Shown in pieces: positions 55,668 to 63,884 of a stretch of 64,000 bases of DNA. A model generated the notes under the pieces. It was not told the origin of the DNA, ran no database searches, and saw nothing but the letters and a program-made list of their open reading frames with translations. Each line of letters starts with the position of its first letter. Position 1 is the first letter of the stretch. The translations under genes were made by a program, and so were the position numbers. This stretch comes from DATGFB01 sp032160545. Its GTDB lineage: Bacteria > Actinomycetota > Actinomycetes > Mycobacteriales > Jatrophihabitantaceae. The stretch is taken from positions 8,766-72,765 of the forward strand of contig JAVHVN010000064.1 of the NCBI GenBank assembly GCA_032160545.1. Direction: 5' to 3'.

Positions 55668-57260
55668 GTGCAACCGACACGGTCGCTGGCCGAAGCCGGC
55701 ACTATGTATCGCGCGTCCGGCGTATGGCGCGACGAGTCGGTCGCGAGTCGCTTCGCCGAGTCGATCGCGCGGCGCCCGGCCTCGATCGCCATCGTCGACG
55801 GCGACCGTCGGCTCACCTTGGCCGAACTCGGTGGCGCGACGAGCCGATTCGCGGCCACCTTGCGCGACGTCGGTGTCGGCCCGGGGGACGTCGTTTCGGT
55901 GCAGCTGCCCAGCTGGTGGCAGACCATCGCGATCTCGCAGGCCGTGCTGGCCATCGGCGGCGTGCTCAATCCGATCCTGCCCAGCTACCGCCAACGCGAA
56001 CTCAGCTTCATCATCAACGAGGCTCGGCCGCGCGCCGTCATCGTCCCCGGCCGATATCGCGGCGTCGACTACCCGGCGCTCCTGAGCGAGCTCGACCTGC
56101 CCGAGCACGCGCTGCTGACCGCCCGGACCGGCGACGCCGACGACCTGGTCATCGCCCGCGCCGCCCCATCTTCCCGCCCGGCCCGATCAACCGCCGGTCC
56201 CGGTCGCGGTGACGACATCGCCGCCCTGCTCTATACGTCGGGCACGACGTCGACGCCCAAGGGCGTCCTGCACACCCACAACACCCTGCTCGCCGAAGGG
56301 GCCGGGATCGTCGGGACCCACGAGATCACCCCCGACGACGTCCTCATGTTCACGATGCCGTTCGGGCACATCGGCGGCATTCTGTACGCGATCCTCGTGC
56401 CGACGCTGGCCGGCAACCGCACCGTGCTGATGGACCCGTGGGACCCGGCCACCGCAATCGACCTGATCGAGCGGGAGCAGATCACCGTCCAACCCGGCAT
56501 GCCGGTGTTCCTGCGGGGCATGCTGGCCAGCCCCGGCTTTGCCCAGGCGCGGGTCGGCTCCCTTCGGCTGTTCCCGATGGGCGGCTCGACGGTGGCCGCG
56601 CGCGATGTGGACGATGCCCGCGAATCCCTTGGCTGCGCATCCAAGCGCACCTACGGCTCGACCGAGCTGCCGACCTTGACGACAGGGACTGCCAGCGACA
56701 CCCCCGATGAACTGGCCACGACCGAAGGGCGCCCAATCGGCGCCAACGAAGTGCGCATCGTCGATGCCGACGGCAACGACGTGGCCCCGGGCCAGGCCGG
56801 CGAGATCCTGGGCCGCGGCCCCGAGTTGTGTGCCGGCTATCTCGATGCCCGGTTCAATGCCGCTGCGTTCACGGCGGACGGGTGGTTTCGCACCGGCGAT
56901 CTCGGGACGGTCGATGCGACCGGGCATCTCACGGTCGTCGGCCGGCTCAAGGACGTCATTATCCGCGGCGGCGAGAACATCTCCCCCAAGCTGATCGAGG
57001 ACGTGCTCCTCGAGCATCCGTCGGTGGCCGGTGTCGGGGTGGTCGGCTATCCCGATCCGCTCTACGGCGAACGGGTGTGCGCGGTCGTGGCCACAACCGA
57101 TGCCGACTTCGGATTCACCACGATGATCGACTATCTGAAAGGCCGGGGGCTGGCCTCGTACCAACTGCCCGAGAAGCTCCTCGTGCGGGCCGAACTCCCG
57201 TATACCTTGACCGGCAAGCTCGACAAGTCATCTTTGCGAGACGAGGCAGCGGTCGCATGA
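55668..57260 (+). CDS. AMP-forming acyl-CoA synthetase (class I adenylate-forming)
   Basis: 530-residue ligase activating a carboxylic acid to its CoA thioester with ATP. P-loop TSGTTSTPKG at about 189-198, the A5-type motif RTYGSTELPTL, GWFRTGDLGTVD, hinge VGRLKDVIIRGGENISP, and the C-terminal lysine in LTGKLDKSSLRD. GTG 55668 is just after the previous stop. In this operon it would activate an acid for dehydrogenation by the flanking acyl-CoA dehydrogenases. Confidence 0.92.
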   Translation: MQPTRSLAEAGTMYRASGVWRDESVASRFAESIARRPASIAIVDGDRRLTLAELGGATSRFAATLRDVGVGPGDVVSVQLPSWWQTIAISQAVLAIGGVLNPILPSYRQRELSFIINEARPRAVIVPGRYRGVDYPALLSELDLPEHALLTARTGDADDLVIARAAPSSRPARSTAGPGRGDDIAALLYTSGTTSTPKGVLHTHNTLLAEGAGIVGTHEITPDDVLMFTMPFGHIGGILYAILVPTLAGNRTVLMDPWDPATAIDLIEREQITVQPGMPVFLRGMLASPGFAQARVGSLRLFPMGGSTVAARDVDDARESLGCASKRTYGSTELPTLTTGTASDTPDELATTEGRPIGANEVRIVDADGNDVAPGQAGEILGRGPELCAGYLDARFNAAAFTADGWFRTGDLGTVDATGHLTVVGRLKDVIIRGGENISPKLIEDVLLEHPSVAGVGVVGYPDPLYGERVCAVVATTDADFGFTTMIDYLKGRGLASYQLPEKLLVRAELPYTLTGKLDKSSLRDEAAVA

Positions 57261-57306
57261 CCACCTTCTCACCGGCCCACATCCGTGTTAGCGATGGTGG
57301 CTGACG

Positions 57307-58434
57307 ATGCACTTCGGACTGTCCGACGACGAGGAAGCCCTACGCGAGAGTGTGGCCGATTTCGTGTTGTCGCAATGCCCCCTGGCGACAACGCGCCAAC
57401 TGCTGGACGGGCCGTTGGGCTACGACCCGGCGGTGTGGCGCCGCGCAGGCATCGAGATGGGGCTCACCGCTCTGACCGTTCCCGAACGTCACGGCGGCTT
57501 CGGGGCCGCCCCGGTTGCCGTTGGTGTCGTGCTGCGCGAACTCGGCCGGGCACTGGGCCCGCTGCCCTTTCTGAGCTCCGCAGTGTTGGCGACGACTGCA
57601 CTGCTGGCCCTGGCTGACGACGAGCACCAGAGCGACCTGCTGCCGAGCCTGGCCGCCGGCGAGCGCCGGGCGACCGTCGCGATCGTGGACGGACACCGGC
57701 CGGCGGCTGCGATCGCCACCTCAGCGGTCATCGGCGCCGACGCCGCGATCTCCGGTACGAAGGTGAGTGTCCTTGATGCCGAGGGCGCAGAGATCATCCT
57801 GGTGATCGCCGAATCGGACGCTGGGCCGGTGCTGTACGCAGTGGACCCCACCGCAGCGGGACTTCGGGTCGACCGGGAGAACTCGCTGGACCTCACCCGC
57901 CGCCAGTTCCGGGTGACTCTGGACCAGACCCCGGGCCGCCCGCTCGGACCGGCCAACGCGCGCGGCCTGGCCCGGCTGGTCGCCACGGCGTCCACCGCGT
58001 TGGCGATCGAGCAGGTCGGCGTCGCCGAGGCGGCCCTGGACATGGCGGTCGACTACGCCAAACTGCGCGAACAGTTCGGACGCCCCATCGGCTCGTTCCA
58101 GGCGGTCAAGCATCTGTGCGCGGACATGCTGCTACAGACCGAGCACGCGAGCGTGGCTGCGTTCTACGCGTTGTGGGTCGCCGGGGCCGAGCCGGCCCAA
58201 CTGCCGGTCGCGGCTCGGGTGGCCAAAACGACGTGCAGCGACACCGCCGTCGCGGTGACGGCGGCGAACATCCAGATCCACGGCGGCATCGGCTTCACGT
58301 GGGAGCACAACGCGCACCTCTACTACCGCCGCGCGCACGGCACCGCCGCGATGTTCGGCTCGCCGGAGTCGCACCGCAGCGCGCTCTACGAGCGGCTGAC
58401 GTCGGCCGCGCCGCAGGAGGACGCATGGGCATAG
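57307..58434 (+). CDS. Acyl-CoA dehydrogenase (FadE28-like, with catalytic Glu)
   Basis: 375-residue acyl-CoA dehydrogenase. The C-terminal IHGGIGFTWEHNAHLYYRR contains the Glu base, while the FAD-contact motif of the middle domain is weak. Likely heteromer with the product of 54530. It follows the ligase by 46 nt; that gap holds a 15-residue frame (57257-57304) overlapping the ligase stop. It overlaps the next gene by 10 nt. Confidence 0.88.
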   Translation: MHFGLSDDEEALRESVADFVLSQCPLATTRQLLDGPLGYDPAVWRRAGIEMGLTALTVPERHGGFGAAPVAVGVVLRELGRALGPLPFLSSAVLATTALLALADDEHQSDLLPSLAAGERRATVAIVDGHRPAAAIATSAVIGADAAISGTKVSVLDAEGAEIILVIAESDAGPVLYAVDPTAAGLRVDRENSLDLTRRQFRVTLDQTPGRPLGPANARGLARLVATASTALAIEQVGVAEAALDMAVDYAKLREQFGRPIGSFQAVKHLCADMLLQTEHASVAAFYALWVAGAEPAQLPVAARVAKTTCSDTAVAVTAANIQIHGGIGFTWEHNAHLYYRRAHGTAAMFGSPESHRSALYERLTSAAPQEDAWA

Positions 58435-58883
58435 CGATGAGTGACGCCGACATCTGGCAGATGCTGGCCGCGGCCGACAAGGGAGTGTTCGTCTCGCTCC
58501 GCGCATCCGGGGCACCGATCGCCCTACCGGTGTGGTTCGTCGTACACGAGCAATTGATCTATCTGCGTACTCCGGCCCGATCGAACAAGATCGCCCGCAT
58601 CACCGCCGACGATCGCGTCGCGTTCCTCGTCGATGACGGTCGGGCGTGGGCGGAGCTACGAGGCATACACGTCTCGGGCACGGCCCAAGTTCTCGACGAT
58701 CCGCAGCTGAGCGAAGCGGTCGCAGCGCTTATCGACGCGAAGTACGCCGGGTTGCGGTCCGCTCCCAGCCAGCGACCGGCAGCGACCAACCAGCACTACG
58801 CTGATCGTCGAATCGTCCGGATCACACCGGACCAGATCCTGTCGTGGGACAACCGCCTGCTGCGACGAGAGGCCACGCGATGA
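58425..58883 (+). CDS. Pyridoxamine 5'-phosphate oxidase-like flavin/F420-binding protein
   Basis: 152-residue split-barrel protein of the PPOX/FDOR superfamily: FVSLRASGAPIALPVWFV, IYLRTPARSNKIARI, and WAELRGIHVSGTA. In actinobacteria many bind F420, FMN, FAD or heme. GGAGG is four nt upstream of ATG 58425. It may reduce an enoyl or nitro group or handle flavin; no specific role can be read. It is in the acyl-CoA dehydrogenase operon. Confidence 0.78.
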   Translation: MGIAMSDADIWQMLAAADKGVFVSLRASGAPIALPVWFVVHEQLIYLRTPARSNKIARITADDRVAFLVDDGRAWAELRGIHVSGTAQVLDDPQLSEAVAALIDAKYAGLRSAPSQRPAATNQHYADRRIVRITPDQILSWDNRLLRREATR

Positions 58884-59635
58884 CCGGGGTGGACGTCGCG
58901 GTCGCCGACCGCATCATGACGATCACGATCAACCGTCCCGAGAAGCGCAATGCGCTGTCGATCGCCATGCGGGAGGAGTTCGCCGCGACGCTGCTCGGCG
59001 CCGACACCGACGACGACGTCAGCGCCCTGATCATCACCGGCGTCGATCCCGCTTTCTGCGCCGGCGTCGACACCAGCGAGTTCGGCGTCAACAAGCTGAC
59101 CGCGCACGACCGCCGCTACCGGGTCACCCCCGTACGGGCGCTGTTCTCGTTGCGCAAGCCGGTCATCGCCGCCGTCAACGGAGCGTGCGTGACCGGCGGA
59201 CTCGAACTGGCCCTCGCCTGCGACTTCATCATCGCCTCTGATCGAGCCCAGTTCGCTGATACCCACGCCCAGATCGGAGCCATGCCCACCTGGGGAATGA
59301 CGGCGCTGCTGCCCCGCGCGGTGGGGGTGCGCTACGCCAAGCAACTGTCACTGACCGGTGAGCGGATATCAGCCCATCGGGCCCTGGAGGCCGGCTTGGT
59401 CAATGAGGTCGTCGCCCACGACGAGCTCGAGCAACGGGCCCGCACGATGGTCACCCTCATCAACAAGGTCGATCCAGCGATCGCCCAGACCCTGCTCGGT
59501 CTCTACGACCGCGGCGACGGCGCCAGCCTGGCCGAGGCGCTCGCCTTCGAGGCGGACGCGAGCGCCGACCGCGTCGCCAACGCCGACCTGATGACGCAAC
59601 GCAGCCGGCAGTACCGCAGTGACGAGGCGCGATGA
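58880..59635 (+). CDS. Enoyl-CoA hydratase/isomerase-family protein
   Basis: 251-residue crotonase. The oxyanion hole segments are FCAGVDTSEF and VTGGLELALACD; the first catalytic Glu (GGLEL) is present, but the second position reads FADTHAQIG with His instead of Glu. Such one-Glu members are often isomerases or unusual hydratases. ATG 58880 overlaps the previous stop by 4 nt and the next gene by 4 nt, so it is tightly coupled. Confidence 0.87.
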   Translation: MTGVDVAVADRIMTITINRPEKRNALSIAMREEFAATLLGADTDDDVSALIITGVDPAFCAGVDTSEFGVNKLTAHDRRYRVTPVRALFSLRKPVIAAVNGACVTGGLELALACDFIIASDRAQFADTHAQIGAMPTWGMTALLPRAVGVRYAKQLSLTGERISAHRALEAGLVNEVVAHDELEQRARTMVTLINKVDPAIAQTLLGLYDRGDGASLAEALAFEADASADRVANADLMTQRSRQYRSDEAR

Positions 59636-60603
59636 GCCCGGTCATCCCGTCCTACCGTGAGCTGCGCGCGGCCACGCCACCCGGCTCGTCCTGGTCGGTC
59701 TGGGGACCGGACTTCTCGCTCGGCTCGCTCAATCACCTCAGCTGTGGGCGCGCGCTCGCCGCGGCCCAGACCGTCCGGACCGGGCAGACCTACAGCCTGA
59801 ACCTGGCCTTCGATGAGATCGATCCACCGCTGTTCGGGCGCAGTTCGGGGGTCCATCGGCTCACCAATGGCTACGACGCGCCGTTTCACGACGACCTGAT
59901 CGACGGCTTCAACACGCAGTCGAGCAGCCAATGGGACGGACTGCGGCACGCGCGCCACCCCGTATATGGCTGGTACGGCGGCGTACCGGAGGAGCAACAC
60001 GGCGTCCAGCACTGGGCCGCGCGCACGATCACTGGCCGCGGCGTGCTCGTCGACATCGACCGCTGGCAGCGGGCCCGGGGCTCGGACTACACGCCCGGCG
60101 AGTCGTACCCGATCACGACGGCCGACATCGATGCCGCATTGCGGGCTCAAGCGGTCACGCTCGAGCCCGGCGACATTCTCTGCGTGCGTACGGGTTGGCT
60201 GCGCTGGTATCGCGATCTCGACCCGGCACAGCGATCGGTCGTGCACGGGTCGGTGCGGGCGGTCGGTCTGGCTCCGGGTCACGAGACCCTCGCCTGGCTC
60301 TGGGACAACCAGCTGGCCGCCGTCGCCGCCGACAACCCGGCGGTCGAGGCCTACCCGTTCGGCTCGACGCTGCCCGCCGACCTTGTGGCCGAACTCCAGG
60401 CCGACCCGACGCGCGCCGACGAACTCAATCTGCACCAGGCCGCGATCCCGTTGCTCGGTCTGGTCCTCGGCGAGCTGTTCGACCTCGACGCCCTGGCCGC
60501 CGACTGCGCGCGCGATGACCGCTGGGTGTTCTTGTTCACCGCTGCTCCGATGGGGCTGCCCGGGGGCGCCGGCTCGCCGGCCAATGCCGTCGCGATGAGG
60601 TAG
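59632..60603 (+). CDS. Cyclase-family metal-dependent hydrolase (kynurenine formamidase-like fold)
   Basis: 323-residue protein of the cyclase family (PF04199). The metal-site region is YDAPFHDDLI with SSQWDGLRH, and ITGRGVLVDIDRW is typical. Family members open cyclic amides or lactones or hydrolyse formamides with a metal ion. It could open the ring formed by an LLM Baeyer-Villiger-type step. It ends the six-gene operon, overlapping the crotonase gene by 4 nt. Confidence 0.87.
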   Translation: MSPVIPSYRELRAATPPGSSWSVWGPDFSLGSLNHLSCGRALAAAQTVRTGQTYSLNLAFDEIDPPLFGRSSGVHRLTNGYDAPFHDDLIDGFNTQSSSQWDGLRHARHPVYGWYGGVPEEQHGVQHWAARTITGRGVLVDIDRWQRARGSDYTPGESYPITTADIDAALRAQAVTLEPGDILCVRTGWLRWYRDLDPAQRSVVHGSVRAVGLAPGHETLAWLWDNQLAAVAADNPAVEAYPFGSTLPADLVAELQADPTRADELNLHQAAIPLLGLVLGELFDLDALAADCARDDRWVFLFTAAPMGLPGGAGSPANAVAMR

Positions 60604-60669
60604 GCGTCGCCGACGCACGCCCACCTAGACCGGGCCTAGACCGAACCCAGACCGATAGAGACGAAGGGT

Positions 60670-61452
60670 TCAGCTGGCGCGCGACGGCGCCTTGGCCGGG
60701 CGCTCGGTGTAACGCAACGGAGCGCACAAGACCTGCGTCCGCTTGTCGACCGACAGGTGGTAGGTCTGGGCCGCCTCGAGATGGGCGCCCGAGATGCGCG
60801 CGGCCGCCTTGTGGTCGCCGGCTTCGATGGCATCGATGAGCTTCTCGTGCACGTCGACGATCTTCTTCATGGTGCTGCCACCAGGGAACCGGCCCTCGCT
60901 CGTGGCCAGATCGGTCCAGGACTGCTCGTGGGCGGTCCAAATATGCACGAGACTGCCCACCGACACCGCCATCGAGGCATTGCCGCACTCCTCGACCACG
61001 GCGGCGTGGAATGCCCGCGCGTAGCTATTGAACCGGGGCGGATCGTCGAGCGAGGCGCGTTGCTCGTCGACCAGCGCCCGCAGCGCCGCGATCGTGGCCG
61101 GGGTGGCACTCCCGGCGCACATCTCGGCGCAGATCGGCTCGAGCCGCCGGATCGTTGCCGCCACGTCCCGCAGATCGACGCCGCGCGACTCGAGCACCAT
61201 GCCGGCCATGTAGGCGACGTTATGGGCATCGGGCAACCGCACGGTCGCCCCGCCGACGTTGCCGCGGTGGACGGTGATCAGTCCCTCGACCTCGAGAATG
61301 CGCAGCGCCTCGCGAATGGAGGGCAGCCCGACCTCGAACCGGGCCAGCAGCTCCTCCTGCGGGGGCAGGCGGCCGGGGCCATTCGTCCCGCCTCGCAAGA
61401 TCTCAGACCGGAGTTCATCAGCGATGATCTCCGCCGCCCGCGGCAACCGCAT
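60670..61452 (-). CDS. GntR-family transcriptional regulator, FadR/FCD type
   Basis: 260-residue regulator. N-terminal winged helix-turn-helix (about 1-75, with LPSIREALRILEVEGLITVHRG) and an all-helical FCD ligand domain (about 95-235) with metal-binding His/Asp candidates (FHAAVVEE, HEKLIDAIEAGDH, GAHLEAA). FCD proteins bind carboxylates or acyl-CoA derivatives. ATG 61452 has GGGGGG six nt upstream. A palindrome site lies 20 nt upstream of its own start, indicating autoregulation. It is the only regulator in the locus. Confidence 0.88.
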   Translation of the reverse strand: MRLPRAAEIIADELRSEILRGGTNGPGRLPPQEELLARFEVGLPSIREALRILEVEGLITVHRGNVGGATVRLPDAHNVAYMAGMVLESRGVDLRDVAATIRRLEPICAEMCAGSATPATIAALRALVDEQRASLDDPPRFNSYARAFHAAVVEECGNASMAVSVGSLVHIWTAHEQSWTDLATSEGRFPGGSTMKKIVDVHEKLIDAIEAGDHKAAARISGAHLEAAQTYHLSVDKRTQVLCAPLRYTERPAKAPSRAS

Positions 61453-61472
61453 CAACAACCCCCCAAAGACGG

Positions 61473-61487
61473 AATGATTGGATGATA
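61473..61487. promoter_or_regulatory. Palindromic operator site 6 (autoregulatory)
   Basis: AATGATTGGATGATA, reverse complement TATCATCCAATCATT, 20 nt upstream of the GntR start. Close to site 1 (one mismatch within the arms region). Likely self-repression. Confidence 0.7.
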
Positions 61488-61512
61488 GTTGACACCGACG
61501 CTGGCTGTGCAC

Positions 61513-62535
61513 TCATTCGAATAATCCGAATGCCTTATGTACATCGTACGGGTAAGCGAGCCTCGGAACGCTGACCTGATCAAGCCGGTCGAGGTGCTCG
61601 GCCCTCAGTTCCCAGCCTGCCGCGCCGAGGTTTTCCTCGAGCTGGCTGCGATTGCGGGCCCCGATGAGCACCGAGCTGACGCCTCGTTGGCCGAGCACCC
61701 AATTGAGGGCGACCTGGCTGGCGGGCCGTCCGAGGGACTGGGCGATGTCGGCCACCTCGGCGGCGATGCGAAGGTTCTGCTCGTTGATGCGGTCGTGGAT
61801 CATCCGCGAGGCCGGGTGATTGTCGCCCGCGCGAGTGCCCGCCGCCGCCGGCTCACCGACCCGGTACTTACCCGTCAGCACGCCACCACCGAGCGGCCCC
61901 CAGACGACCACGCCGAGACCGTCCGAGATCGACAACGGAATCGTGTCGAGCTCGATGTCGCGAACGGTCAGCGCGTACTGCGACTGGGTGGCGACGAACG
62001 GCTGCCACCGGTGCAGAGCCGCGAGGCCGAGCGCCTTCGCGAGTTGCCAGGCGGCAAAGTTGCTCGCGCCCAGATAGCGGACCTTGCCGGAATGGACCAG
62101 GTCGTCGAGCGCCGAGAGCGTTTCTTCCAGTGGCGTGTTCGGATCCCAGCAGTGCACCTGGTAGAGATCGATCCAGTCGGTGTCCAGCCGCCGTAAGGAC
62201 GCCTCGACGGCGCGCATGATGTGGCGGCGGGACGCCCCCGAATTGTTCGGGCCCGGCCCGGTCGACCAGCGGAACTTCGTCGCGAGGATCACATCGTCAC
62301 GCCGACCCCGCAGCGTTCGGCCGAGAATCGCCTCGGACTCGCCATCGCTGTAGCGGTCGGCGGTGTCGATCAGATTGCCGCCCCGCTCGAGGAACAGGTC
62401 GACCAGGCCCTCGCTTGCGGATGCGTCGAGTTCGCGCCCGAACGTCATCGCGCCGAGTGCCAGCTCCGAGACCATGACGCCGGCGCGACCGAGCCGGCGG
62501 GTCGACAGCTGCGCGCCGGCAGGGTCGGTCGTCAC
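61513..62535 (-). CDS. Aldo/keto reductase
   Basis: 340-residue NADPH-dependent oxidoreductase of the TIM-barrel AKR family. Catalytic residues are seen in DTADRYSDG (Asp, Tyr), ILATKFR (Lys) and YQVHCWD (His). It reduces aldehydes or ketones. The GTG at 62533-62535 overlaps the upstream LLM stop by 4 nt (GTGA), which I used to choose the start over a much longer frame. It ends 60 nt before the regulator gene on the same strand. Confidence 0.89.
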   Translation of the reverse strand: MTTDPAGAQLSTRRLGRAGVMVSELALGAMTFGRELDASASEGLVDLFLERGGNLIDTADRYSDGESEAILGRTLRGRRDDVILATKFRWSTGPGPNNSGASRRHIMRAVEASLRRLDTDWIDLYQVHCWDPNTPLEETLSALDDLVHSGKVRYLGASNFAAWQLAKALGLAALHRWQPFVATQSQYALTVRDIELDTIPLSISDGLGVVVWGPLGGGVLTGKYRVGEPAAAGTRAGDNHPASRMIHDRINEQNLRIAAEVADIAQSLGRPASQVALNWVLGQRGVSSVLIGARNRSQLEENLGAAGWELRAEHLDRLDQVSVPRLAYPYDVHKAFGLFE

Positions 62536-63740
62536 AACAGCGAGATGTTGTTCGGGTCGGCCGGCTTGGCTGGCTCGCCAGAGGCCGCGAAGTACGTCTC
62601 GTGTGCTTTGGTCTGCGCGTCGACCTTCTTCGCGTAGCCGTCGACCCGGCGCGACGCCGCCCACTGCTGAGCCTTCAGCAGCGGTGCGGTCGCTCCGGTG
62701 AAACGGGGTGCGACCTCGCGGGCGAAGAGCTCATAGCTGCGGAGCCGGTGCTCGGGCGACGCGACCCCGTTCTCCAGCATCAGCATGCTGCCGAAGCCGC
62801 CGGTCAATTCGATCAACCACTCGATGCTCTCGGCAACTTCGTCGGGAGTGCCGACGAACGCGGCCCGCTCGTTCGCCATGTTGCGATAGCTGGCGAGCCC
62901 GGACTCGTCGGGGAACATCGCTGGATAACCGCTGGTGGCGCCGTAGTAGTCGCGCAGCCACCTGTCGCCGCCGGCCTCGACCTCGGCGTAGGCCTGCTCG
63001 CGTGTCGCGGCCACGTGCATTGGGGTCACGAGCGTCCACTGGGTGCGATCCACAGTGTTGCCGTTCTCGGCCGCGACCTTCTGCAGAATCTCCCAGTGAT
63101 TGGCCAACTGCAGTCGGGCCGCGGGCATGTACGAACCAAGCGACAACAGGCCGACGCCGTGGCGGCCGGCCGCGGTCGCGCCCGACGGCGAGATCGTGCT
63201 GGCGACCGACACCGGCAGGTGCGGCTTCTGGAACGAAGGCAGCTGAATCATCGCGTCGTGCAGTTCGAACCAGTCCGACACGTGCGTCACTGGTTCCTCG
63301 CCCCGCAGCAGCGCCATGACCACGCCCAGGGCTTCGTCCATGCGCGCCCGGGTCGAGTCCATCTTGATGCCCCACATCTCGGCATCGCTCGAGAGCGCGC
63401 CGGGACCGCAGCCGAACATGACCCGGCCCTTGGTCAGCAGATCCAGGAACGTCATCCGCTCGGCGGACATGAACGGGTGGTGATAGGCCAGGCTCATCAC
63501 CCCGGTCCCGAGGCGGATGTGCTTGGTCCGCTCGGCGGCCACGGCGATGAACATCTCCGGGAAGGGAATGGGCTCCCAGCCTCCGCTGTGATGCTCACCG
63601 ATCCACGCCTCATCGAAACCGAGCTCGTCGAGCCGCACGATCAGCGCGAGGTCCTCGTCGTAGGACGTCACCGGGTTGTGGTTCGGCGGGTGGAACGGGG
63701 CCAGGAACGATCCGAATCGAAGCGGCCACGCCTGTCCCAC
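62532..63740 (-). CDS. LLM-class monooxygenase (limonene monooxygenase LimB-like)
   Basis: 402-residue luciferase-like flavin monooxygenase. From memory the pattern resembles limonene 1,2-monooxygenase: LRFGSFLAPFHPP, GFDEAWIGEHHSGGWE, LGTGVMSLAYHHPFM, ASTISPSGATAAGRHG. GTG 63740 with GGAG upstream. It may hydroxylate or epoxidise a cyclic substrate using reduced FMN from a separate reductase. It is operon-linked to the AKR gene and has operator site 7 upstream. Confidence 0.86.
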   Translation of the reverse strand: MGQAWPLRFGSFLAPFHPPNHNPVTSYDEDLALIVRLDELGFDEAWIGEHHSGGWEPIPFPEMFIAVAAERTKHIRLGTGVMSLAYHHPFMSAERMTFLDLLTKGRVMFGCGPGALSSDAEMWGIKMDSTRARMDEALGVVMALLRGEEPVTHVSDWFELHDAMIQLPSFQKPHLPVSVASTISPSGATAAGRHGVGLLSLGSYMPAARLQLANHWEILQKVAAENGNTVDRTQWTLVTPMHVAATREQAYAEVEAGGDRWLRDYYGATSGYPAMFPDESGLASYRNMANERAAFVGTPDEVAESIEWLIELTGGFGSMLMLENGVASPEHRLRSYELFAREVAPRFTGATAPLLKAQQWAASRRVDGYAKKVDAQTKAHETYFAASGEPAKPADPNNISLL

Positions 63741-63812
63741 GGGTGTCTCCTTCGAAATTCTGTATCATTCGATGATTGGGATCTAAGCATGGCACACACC
63801 TCGACACAAGCA
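63734..63812. repeat. Duplicated LLM promoter block, copy B
   Basis: 79 nt similar to 51954-52034. It covers the start codon, ribosome site and operator region of the intact LLM gene, so this copy is probably the source. Confidence 0.65.
63763..63777. promoter_or_regulatory. Palindromic operator site 7
   Basis: TATCATTCGATGATT, in the divergent gap between the LLM gene (start 63740) and the crotonase gene (start 63885). Confidence 0.7.
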
Positions 63813-63884
63813 GCTTGACCGCCGCCGTGCAGCGTCTTTAGCATCCCGGAACGTGGTTCTACACAGCGAACAGCGGAGAATCGC

